Positions 1 through 9,345 of a DNA stretch of 9,345 nucleotides are shown here, piece after piece. Made by a program: the position numbers and the translations under genes. This stretch comes from JBBIKU01 sp037445245 (GTDB lineage: Bacteria > Chloroflexota > Anaerolineae > Anaerolineales > Anaerolineaceae): contig JBBIKU010000095.1 of assembly GCA_037445245.1 (NCBI GenBank), positions 1 to 9,345 on the forward strand, given 5' to 3'. How positions within the stretch are numbered: the first letter of the stretch is position 1; every line of letters starts with the position of its first letter. The notes below the pieces were generated by a model. It did not search any database. It was given only the letters and a program-made list of their open reading frames with translations, and was not told where the DNA came from.

Positions 1-771
1 CAGTGCTGAGCGAAGCTTTGGTCACCCCCAGGAGGATCTCCACATATTTGGCGGGTTGTTTGCCTTCAGCCATCAACTGTTCATTCACACGGCGGATTTC
101 CAAGCGGTCGACAAGATCGTTGGGTAGGTAGTTCGAGTCTCCCGAACGCACCACCATCACCTTGCCCACCATCTTGCGAATGATGACTTCAAAGTGCTTG
201 TCGTTGATGTTTTGCCCCTGCGCCCGATAAACCTTCTGGATTTCATCGAGCAGGTACATTTGACAGGCTTCACGCCCCTTGATGCGCAGGATGGTATGCG
301 GATTCAAGGAACCCTCGGTCAACGCCTGACCGGATTCAACCCGGTCACCGTCTTTGACCATCAGGCGCGAGGTGGGCGGGATTTCATATTCTTCCAACTC
401 GCGCACTTCGTAAGCAACGATCACCTTCTGCCCTTCCAAGCGCACCTTTCCGGCGTGTTGGGCGGTAATGGTAGCATCTTCGAGCGAAGCGATTACCTCA
501 TCTTTGGAGACTTCGCTTTCATCTTTGACAGCGATGTGCCACTTTTCGGGCACCTCGTACACGTCATTCGCCATCTCGCTCTGCTCCACCTGCACCACGC
601 GTTGATCACTGTAACGATCGGAAGTGATCACTTTAACCACCCCAGCAATGCTGGAAATGACCGCTTCGCCTTTGGGCATACGGCGCGCCTCGAACAGCTC
701 TTCCACACGGGGCAGACCGGTGGTGATGTCACCGCCGGCGGCGACACCGCCGGTATGGAAAGTGCGCAAGG

Positions 772-4014
<3,243 letters not shown>

Positions 4015-4021
4015 TTTTTCG

Positions 4022-4027
4022 CCTCCT
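4022..4027 (-). promoter_or_regulatory. Ribosome binding site of rpoC
   Basis: The minus strand reads AGGAGG at 4027-4022, followed by 7 bases (CGAAAAA) and then TTG at 4014. This near-perfect Shine-Dalgarno decides the TTG start over the internal ATG seven codons in (MSLRIS). Confidence 0.85.
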
Positions 4028-4043
4028 GAACCGGACCCGCTTC

Positions 4044-4084
4044 ATAAATAATAAGAAAGCGCACCAGGATTCCTTCCCTGCGCT
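4044..4084 (-). terminator. Leader hairpin with U-rich tail upstream of rpoC (terminator or attenuator candidate)
   Basis: On the minus strand AGCG (4084-4081) and CAGG (4080-4077) can pair with CGCU (4061-4058) and CCUG (4068-4065). The loop is 8 bases, with a GUG bulge on the 3' side. A U-rich stretch, UUCUUAUUAUUUAU (4057-4044), follows. It lies 43 bases before the rpoC start and downstream of the candidate promoter. It could end read-through transcripts from the kinase gene or attenuate rpoC. The stem is short and bulged and the U tract is interrupted, so this is tentative. Confidence 0.4.
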
Positions 4085-4126
4085 GGGATTAAACTGCCAA
4101 TCCATTTGACATACATGCAATCAAAT

Positions 4127-4155
4127 ATTATACCACAATATCTGTTTTTTCTTAA
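4127..4155 (-). promoter_or_regulatory. Candidate housekeeping promoter for rpoC (extended -10)
   Basis: The minus strand carries a perfect TATAAT at 4132-4127, preceded by TGG, which makes an extended -10 (TGGTATAAT). Seventeen bases upstream is TTAAGA (4155-4150), matching 4 of 6 bases of TTGACA. A start near 4120 would give rpoC a leader of about 105 bases containing the hairpin at 4044-4084. The site begins only 16 bases past the kinase stop codon, so rpoC could be transcribed independently of the genes upstream. Confidence 0.6.
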
Positions 4156-4170
4156 TATTCCCCGTAAGCA

Positions 4171-7100
4171 TCAAACAACTTTTCGTCCTGAGTCTCTATC
4201 CTGCTCTAAAGGGATTTCGATATAAAAGGTGCTCCCTTTCCCTAATGAACTCTGGACACTCACTTTTCCGCCGTGCCGTTCGACAATCGATTTTACGATC
4301 GCCAGTCCCAAACCCATGCCGCGTTGTTTGTGGGCTTCCCGCCCTCCGCTGCGATAAAATTTTTCAAACATGTGTGGCAGATCCACCGGAGCGATGCCAA
4401 TGCCATTGTCTCTGACTGTAATCACCACACTTCCTTTGCTCGCCTCACACCCAACACACACCACACCACCTGTAGTGGAATATTTTACCGCGTTTTCGAC
4501 CAAATTGTACAACGCCTGTTCCAAAAGCGCCGGATCAGCTTGAATAACCAGCGGCTGCCCTTCGGGATAAGCGATAACTCCCTGCTTCTCAAGCTGAATT
4601 TTTTTCTGGCTCGCCTGTGGAAGCAGTGCATCCAGCACTTTTTGAATGACCTCCATCACATCCACCGACTCGATCTGCAACCCGATCCCGGCTTCGATGC
4701 GACCCAGATCCAGCAGGTTACCCACCAGCCCGCTCATGCCCTCAACGCCGCTGACGATCTTGTTGACATAACTCTTTTGCTGCTCGTTCAGATCCCCAAC
4801 CATATCCAACATCGTGGCATAGCCGCGCATCAGCGTCAACGGCGAGCGCAAATCGTGGCTCACGGTGGCAACGAACTCTGTTTTTAGCGTGTCCAGCTCT
4901 TTATAATGAGTGATATCCCGCAGGATGCAGATCTTCCCCGCTGAACGTCCCTCAGCAACCACCGGCGATACACTGGCAGAATAGATCCTGCCATCGGGCA
5001 TAGCAATCTCGCGCCTCGACTGTTTTTCGTCCCCAGCCATCACGATCAATTCCAGCAGGTCGGCGTGAAGGATCACTTCCTGAACCGGTTGCCCCGCCAC
5101 AACAGAGCCGATCAAACCGTGCACCTGCATGGCTGCCGGATTTAATAAAAATATACACATACGCTCATCAATGACCATCACCGGCTCAGGGGTCGAAGCA
5201 AGCACCGCTTCCAAGCGGCGACGACCCACTTCTGCCGTGGTGTACAGGCGGGCGTTGGTTGCCGCCAGCGCCGCCTGACCCGCTAGGGTAGTCATAAACT
5301 GGATTTCTGTTTCAGTAAAGGCGTGCGCTTCATCATATCCCACCCACAAAACCCCATAATAGGTGGACTCGTGGTAGATGCCCACTGCCAGCACCGCCCC
5401 GGGTTGCAATGCGCCATGCGGGATGATCAACTGCTGCATCCGCTGGGTGTTGGGGATCACCAACGTGCCCTGCTGGCGCACCAGATCAATGATCTGACCG
5501 TCCAGGTACGACCAGGTCTCCGCGGCTGAACCTCTCCCGTATACCAGCGGCGCTTCATTTTGCGACTCACCCAGCGCCTCACTGACCAGCACAATCCGCG
5601 CCAGGCTGGCTTCATCCCCTAGGGCAGCCTGCAGTACCGGCAAAATGGCGTCCTGCAATTCCAGGTGAGAAGCCACACCTTGGCTCACCTGTAAGAGATG
5701 GCTCAGTTCCTCCAACCTGGCTTTCAAACTGAGGCGCATCTGCTCAAAGGCTTTGCCAAAGCTCCCCACCTCGTCAATCCCCTCCACCTGCAAGGGATGA
5801 TCCAGATCCCCCTGGGAAATCAGCGTAGCCTCCTTTGCCAGCCGGTGCAAGGACGAGGTGACCGTCTGTAAGCCCAACCGCAACGACATGAAAGCCAGCA
5901 ACACCAGTAAAGGCAGCAAGATCATCAGCGGAACGGCGTTGGTCAACGCCAGTTGCTGGGCGTATTCCGCCGGCACTGCCAGCACCACCGACCAGGGTCT
6001 ACCGACCGTTGGGCGGTAATACACCAGACGACGCGTTGCGGCAGACGAAGCGTCAGCAAAGAATTCATCTTGCTCCGGCACAGCCCCCACATATTCGTTC
6101 ATCACCAGCGCCGACTGGGTATGGTAGATTATCTGACGGTTTTCATCGAGGATCATCCCTTCACCGCCGACCTCTTGCATTGTCTCCAATGCCTGAATTG
6201 CAGGTTGCGTAAAGGGGTTGGAGCTTAGATCGGTCCTGCCCACCAGAACGCCGGTAATCTGCCCGCTTTCGTCCGCCACTGCCGCCAGAAAACTGATCTG
6301 AGCCGACCCATCGCCGGGCCACGCATCCAGGGTGTAATTCTGAAATAACACCCCCTGCAACGCCAGATGGATCCCCGTCAGCTCCTGGGGAGCGAGATGC
6401 AATTCTTCCAGGCGAGTTATCGGATAGCCGGCGACGAATCCACCCTGCGCATCGAATAGAGACAACTGGCGATAATAGGGCACCACCCGCATCCGCTCTC
6501 CCAGTTCGCGCTGCAATTGATGTGGTGGAATATCCAGCAGATCGCTATCCGCCAGATTCATGATCAAGCTCTGACCGGTTTCCATAAAATGCGGCAGGCT
6601 CTCCGCCGCGACTAGGGCAATGCTGGAGAGCCGGTCGCGGACCATCGTCTTTGCCACCTTCCCGGCAACCACCCAACCGCTGATCGCCATCACCAACACC
6701 AAAATTGCCGCCAGCGGGGCAGTCCGGTAGAGAAAACGCAATTGCAGGTTCGATTCAGCCGGAGAGGGCAACAAAGGACCTTTGCACCCCCACATGGGCA
6801 GGCGAAATAAATACAATGCTTCAGCCAGCAGACCGGCGAAAATCAACGCCCCGCCCCGCGCCACCATCACCTGCCAAGATTGAGTGAGGGCATAATCCAT
6901 CCGCACCGCCAGCGTAGCGGGAGTTGCAGCAAACCCGCTCAGGATGTACAGCGGGGCGTATCCCAACGCCAGAAGAAGCGCCGCTCCCGCTGGGTGACGC
7001 ACCACACGGTATAACAGGGTGCGGTAGCGTTGGCGGATGCAGGCGGAAAATAAAATCGCCAGCCCGGCGATTTCGAGAATGGTGAACAGATGATGGCTAT

Positions 7101-7482
7101 CCCACAGGGACAGCAGCATACCACTGAAAACCGCCACGCCCAGCGCAGCGACCGTTCCCAACAAGCCCGCCGCCACAACCCACGGCAAGGCGGATAAGAC
7201 CATCAACGTCGTACCGGTGGGATCGAATGGCAGCCCTGGCGTTGACGGGAGGGGCTCCGCCGGCAGCCGGATTCCAAAAAAAAGACTGGTTAGCGGCACC
7301 ACCAAGATCAAGGCTGTCATGATCAGCCATTGCAAAGGTGTCCAAGTGCGGTCTTTTTCGCGGCAGCGCCACGCCGCCCATATCAACATGCCCAGCAAGC
7401 TCAACCAACCCAGCCAGCTCAGTACGCCGCGCGGCAGGTCAAGATCAGGTGGACTGGTAAACAGGCTGAAGAATACCGTCAT
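4171..7482 (-). CDS. Membrane sensor histidine kinase (multi-TM, dCache-like, HAMP, GAF, PAS, HisKA, HATPase)
   Basis: This is a hybrid-free sensor kinase of 1103 residues. The N-terminal part has about six hydrophobic segments (around 22-38, 52-70, 92-123, 131-149, 166-183, 207-227). A further membrane segment at 254-274 leads into an extracytoplasmic region (275-515) that looks like a double Cache sensor (NYTLDAWPG, GRPWSVVLAVP), closed by a segment at 516-536. The cytoplasmic part has HAMP (about 537-595), a GAF-like domain (600-748), PAS (755-860), HisKA with phosphoacceptor H876 in VSHDLRSP, N-box N993/N997 (NLVENAVKYS), G1 box DNGIGI (1025-1030), F-box around 1039-1043 and G2 box GMGLGLAI (1055-1062). 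It should autophosphorylate H876 and pass phosphate to a response regulator, but none is adjacent. ATG 7482 is the only plausible start: a stop lies at 7513-7515 in frame and no GTG/TTG lies between. The Shine-Dalgarno is weak. The ligand is unknown. Confidence 0.93.
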   Translation of the reverse strand: MTVFFSLFTSPPDLDLPRGVLSWLGWLSLLGMLIWAAWRCREKDRTWTPLQWLIMTALILVVPLTSLFFGIRLPAEPLPSTPGLPFDPTGTTLMVLSALPWVVAAGLLGTVAALGVAVFSGMLLSLWDSHHLFTILEIAGLAILFSACIRQRYRTLLYRVVRHPAGAALLLALGYAPLYILSGFAATPATLAVRMDYALTQSWQVMVARGGALIFAGLLAEALYLFRLPMWGCKGPLLPSPAESNLQLRFLYRTAPLAAILVLVMAISGWVVAGKVAKTMVRDRLSSIALVAAESLPHFMETGQSLIMNLADSDLLDIPPHQLQRELGERMRVVPYYRQLSLFDAQGGFVAGYPITRLEELHLAPQELTGIHLALQGVLFQNYTLDAWPGDGSAQISFLAAVADESGQITGVLVGRTDLSSNPFTQPAIQALETMQEVGGEGMILDENRQIIYHTQSALVMNEYVGAVPEQDEFFADASSAATRRLVYYRPTVGRPWSVVLAVPAEYAQQLALTNAVPLMILLPLLVLLAFMSLRLGLQTVTSSLHRLAKEATLISQGDLDHPLQVEGIDEVGSFGKAFEQMRLSLKARLEELSHLLQVSQGVASHLELQDAILPVLQAALGDEASLARIVLVSEALGESQNEAPLVYGRGSAAETWSYLDGQIIDLVRQQGTLVIPNTQRMQQLIIPHGALQPGAVLAVGIYHESTYYGVLWVGYDEAHAFTETEIQFMTTLAGQAALAATNARLYTTAEVGRRRLEAVLASTPEPVMVIDERMCIFLLNPAAMQVHGLIGSVVAGQPVQEVILHADLLELIVMAGDEKQSRREIAMPDGRIYSASVSPVVAEGRSAGKICILRDITHYKELDTLKTEFVATVSHDLRSPLTLMRGYATMLDMVGDLNEQQKSYVNKIVSGVEGMSGLVGNLLDLGRIEAGIGLQIESVDVMEVIQKVLDALLPQASQKKIQLEKQGVIAYPEGQPLVIQADPALLEQALYNLVENAVKYSTTGGVVCVGCEASKGSVVITVRDNGIGIAPVDLPHMFEKFYRSGGREAHKQRGMGLGLAIVKSIVERHGGKVSVQSSLGKGSTFYIEIPLEQDRDSGRKVV

Positions 7483-7504
7483 CGCATTCCAGGTGGTTAC
7501 AGCC

Positions 7505-7534
7505 TGATCGGATTAGCCCATCCTAACCCGATCA
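7505..7534 (-). terminator. Strong stem-loop between the C69 peptidase and kinase genes
   Basis: Arms TGATCGGATTAG (7505-7516) and CTAACCCGATCA (7523-7534) pair over 12 bp with a 6-base loop. The one mismatch is a G-U pair in the minus-strand RNA. It starts 11 bases after the peptidase stop and ends 22 bases before the kinase ATG. No U tract follows on the minus strand, so it is not a classical intrinsic terminator. It may protect the 3' end of the upstream mRNA, act as an operator, or limit expression of the kinase. Confidence 0.5.
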
Positions 7535-7545
7535 TTACAAGTTGC

Positions 7546-8877
7546 TCAAGCCGGCAGCCCTGCCTGGCGGTTGAATTTCTGCCAGGCAAGGGCGGAATAG
7601 AAGGGCATTCGTTTCTTCACCGGCGTGGAACGCACCCGCTCCAGCCAGACCCGGGTGGCATTAGCGGCGGCTTCGAAACAGGTTTTGCTGAACGACAGGC
7701 GCTCGGTTGCCGGGCGGGACTGAACTTCGGAAAACTGCTCAAAAAATCGGGCTTCCATCAGAGCAAGCTCATCGGTGTAGACAGACAGTCGGTTGGCATA
7801 ATCCAGCAGCACCTCACGGTGAAGCAATTCGTGCTGCCAGAAAATGGTGTCCGGGTCATATTCACCCGTCGGCTGCCTACCCAAGTCAGGCAATCCGGCG
7901 TCGATCCATACCGGTTTGAATATCGATGTGCAGGGCGCGGACGTTGCAGTCAGCCAGTGGGTTTGCTGTTCCGGGGTGAGATGCGAGACCATCGAGCCGG
8001 TCGACTGGCTGATGCGGATTGGACCAAAACCGGCGTGCATGCATACATCCGCCCCGCTGATGCCCTGCATCGGCGACCAATACGGGCTGCGATCGTTGCC
8101 ATGCGAGCGTAAAACCGTCATCGCCGATTCGACCGTGATGCGCCGCCGCTGCGATTGCAGCAGGTTAATCGAACATTGCTGGCGACTCTTCGAGTCACCG
8201 AAATAGGTGTACATCCAATCGCTGTAAGCCTGCCGAAAGTTGAACGGTTGGTCTTTTTTGCACCACCCCTTTTCGCAGGCAAAATCAATCAAACCGTCCG
8301 ATGCCATGTCCCATTCAGTTTCGATGGTCAAACCATTGGAAATGGAGCGAACGTCCCTGACTTTCTCGGCAACCCACTGCCGACCGACCGTCTCCAGCAC
8401 CCAAGCTTCGCCCGGATCAGCGATGATGTAGCTGTTGTGATAATACATTGGATTGCCAAATCCACAGTTGCCGCTCTGTCCGTAACTTTCGAGCAGGGTA
8501 GTGATGGTTGTGAGGGCTTCCATGGCGGTGGCGGCGCGCTCCAGCGCCAGACGAATGAAATCCATTCCGATCAGCCCCGGCGCCTTCTCTGCCGGCAGCT
8601 TGGAGAAAACCGCCTCATTGCCAATCACCACACCCTGATCGTTGGCACCCATCTCGGCGCCCCAGATCCAAAAAGGCTTTGCCAGCAGCAACGCATGTGT
8701 TCGTTCCACCTGGGGCACTTCGATATAGGTACAGTGAACGCGGCTGCCCGGAGCATGGCGAGCGGCTGGAATAACTTCTAACCAATGTGCCTCGTTGGGA
8801 TGCCGGTCACTGTTCTTGGCAAAGATCACCGAACCATCCACCGTCGCATTCCCTAACGCCACCATCGTATCGCACAT
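7546..8877 (-). CDS. Peptidase family C69 / secernin-like hydrolase
   Basis: The 443-residue protein begins Met-Cys-Asp-Thr, with no signal peptide. In family C69 (Ntn-fold dipeptidases and secernins) the N-terminal Cys, here Cys2, becomes the nucleophile once the residues before it are removed. Other family-like segments are KNSDRHPNEAH (21-31), GVVIGNEAVF (82-91), HNSYIIADPGEAWVLETV (147-164), ISNGLTIETEWD (179-190) and ATSAPCTSIFKP (311-322). The length fits secernins (about 410-440 residues) better than the lactobacillal PepD dipeptidases. It probably acts in the cytoplasm on short peptides or related amides, but many secernins have no known substrate. The start ATG at 8877 has AAGAGG 5 bases upstream (8888-8883) and lies 20 bases after the cmk stop, suggesting co-transcription. 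Family assignment is solid; substrate is unknown. Confidence 0.9.
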   Translation of the reverse strand: MCDTMVALGNATVDGSVIFAKNSDRHPNEAHWLEVIPAARHAPGSRVHCTYIEVPQVERTHALLLAKPFWIWGAEMGANDQGVVIGNEAVFSKLPAEKAPGLIGMDFIRLALERAATAMEALTTITTLLESYGQSGNCGFGNPMYYHNSYIIADPGEAWVLETVGRQWVAEKVRDVRSISNGLTIETEWDMASDGLIDFACEKGWCKKDQPFNFRQAYSDWMYTYFGDSKSRQQCSINLLQSQRRRITVESAMTVLRSHGNDRSPYWSPMQGISGADVCMHAGFGPIRISQSTGSMVSHLTPEQQTHWLTATSAPCTSIFKPVWIDAGLPDLGRQPTGEYDPDTIFWQHELLHREVLLDYANRLSVYTDELALMEARFFEQFSEVQSRPATERLSFSKTCFEAAANATRVWLERVRSTPVKKRMPFYSALAWQKFNRQAGLPA

Positions 8878-8882
8878 AATCG

Positions 8883-8888
8883 CCTCTT
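8883..8888 (-). promoter_or_regulatory. Ribosome binding site of the C69 peptidase gene
   Basis: The minus strand reads AAGAGG at 8888-8883, 5 bases before ATG 8877, within the 20-base gap after the cmk stop. It supports the start that places Cys at position 2, which the family's mechanism needs. There is no room here for a separate promoter apart from one inside cmk. Confidence 0.65.
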
Positions 8889-8897
8889 TTCAGCATC

Positions 8898-9345
8898 TCA
8901 TTTGTAAAATTGGGCTAGCAAATCCAGCATTTTTTCGAACACGGTATCGATGCTCATGCCGTCGGTGCGCAGTATCATCGCATCCGCGGCAGGTTTGAGC
9001 GGCGCCACCCTGCGACTCGAATCGATCTCATCTCGCCGCCGCATCGAAGCCAGGATCGTTTCGTAATCAGCTTCGCCACCGCGCTGCCGGATCTCATCGG
9101 TGCGCCGGCGAGCGCGCTCTTCGACTGAGGCATCCAGGAACAGCTTGAATCCCGCTTCAGGGAAAACCACCGTCCCGATATCCCTGCCAGCCATCACCAC
9201 CGAACCCCGCCTGCCGATGCGGCGTTGCTGTTCGGTCATGGCGGTGCGGACGCCCGCATACGCCGAAACCTGCGAGACGTTGGCTTCCACCTCGGGGTCA
9301 CGGATGAGCCAGGTGACGTCTTCGCCATCCAACAACACATCGTAC
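8898..9345 (-). CDS. cmk: Cytidylate kinase, C-terminal part (5' end beyond the right edge)
   Basis: The visible 148 codons, open to the right edge, match the (d)CMP kinase C-terminal two thirds; the enzyme phosphorylates CMP and dCMP with ATP in pyrimidine nucleotide supply. Seen in order: LLDGEDVTWLIRDPEVEANVSQ, the substrate-binding/CORE segment AGRDIGTVVFPEAGFKLFLD, the LID-like arginine-rich ERARRRTDEIRQRGG, the RRRDEIDSSR stretch, and APLKPAADAMILRTDGMSID near the end. Compared with a usual length of about 220-230 residues, some 75 N-terminal residues, including the P-loop, lie outside the window. The GTG at 9338 is an internal Val codon, not a start: upstream codons (Tyr-Asp-Val) continue the family sequence. 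It is probably the first visible gene of a short operon with the C69 peptidase. Confidence 0.96.
   Translation of the reverse strand, partial: YDVLLDGEDVTWLIRDPEVEANVSQVSAYAGVRTAMTEQQRRIGRRGSVVMAGRDIGTVVFPEAGFKLFLDASVEERARRRTDEIRQRGGEADYETILASMRRRDEIDSSRRVAPLKPAADAMILRTDGMSIDTVFEKMLDLLAQFYK

Noticed and set aside
4105..4125. Short inverted repeat TTTGA...TCAAA near the expected rpoC transcription start, considered as an operator.
   Set aside because: Arms are only 5 bases with an unpaired 11-base centre, which is expected by chance in AT-rich DNA.
4106..4134. Plus-strand promoter-like pair TTGACA (4106-4111) and TATACC (4129-4134) with 17-base spacing, pointing into the kinase gene as antisense.
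   Set aside because: No plus-strand gene follows and the -10 is only a partial match. It overlaps the better minus-strand TATAAT, so it probably reflects AT-rich promoter DNA. An antisense transcript is possible but unsupported.
7561..7588. Perfect 8-bp inverted repeat TGCCTGGC / GCCAGGCA with a 12-base loop inside the last codons of the C69 peptidase gene.
   Set aside because: It lies in coding sequence and no U tract follows. It could be a chance result of codon use, although together with 7505-7534 it might stabilise the mRNA end.
7330..8112. Plus-strand open frame of 260 codons opposite the C69 peptidase and kinase start.
   Set aside because: It overlaps two well-supported minus-strand genes and the palindrome between them, and its product resembles no known protein.

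Overview
All genes in this window lie on the minus strand, so the gene order in the direction of transcription runs from the right edge to the left: cytidylate kinase (cmk, 5' part beyond the window), a C69/secernin-type peptidase, a large membrane-bound sensor histidine kinase, and rpoC (RNA polymerase beta', 3' end beyond the window). Coding density is high. The only non-coding stretches are 8878-8897 (20 bases), 7483-7545 (63 bases) and 4015-4170 (156 bases). I see no RNA gene, mobile element or CRISPR array.

Organism: the beta' N-terminus (METKGL...LRISLASPE...SWSYGEV) and the kinase H-box context (FVATVSHDLRSPLTLMRGYA) resemble Chloroflexota, most likely Anaerolineae. This is recalled family resemblance, not a search result. 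The sequence is moderately GC-rich with AT-rich intergenic DNA.

Layout: (1) 8898-9345 is the C-terminal two thirds of cytidylate kinase. The C69 peptidase (7546-8877) starts 20 bases after it with a good ribosome binding site, so the two are probably co-transcribed. (2) A 63-base gap follows, holding a strong 12-bp stem-loop, and then the 1103-residue sensor kinase (4171-7482). No response regulator is visible beside it. (3) A 156-base AT-rich gap holds an extended -10 promoter candidate, a leader hairpin with a U-rich tail, and a strong Shine-Dalgarno for rpoC, which starts at TTG (4014). rpoB does not precede rpoC here.

The main anomaly is in rpoC. The reading frame from 4014 is a textbook beta' up to the second zinc site. 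It then leaves the conserved frame at 850-856 and stops at 772, while the rest of beta' continues without a stop in the -1 frame to the left edge. The junction is exactly a T_TTG_GGC heptamer, and a -1 slip there restores the family sequence precisely. A one-base loss from a GGGG run (sequencing error or real mutation) gives the same picture and is the more likely explanation, but programmed frameshifting can be tested. A second notable feature is a roughly 180-residue coiled-coil-rich insertion near the N-terminus of beta'. Nothing else points clearly to an undescribed system; the window looks mostly like core housekeeping and signalling genes.
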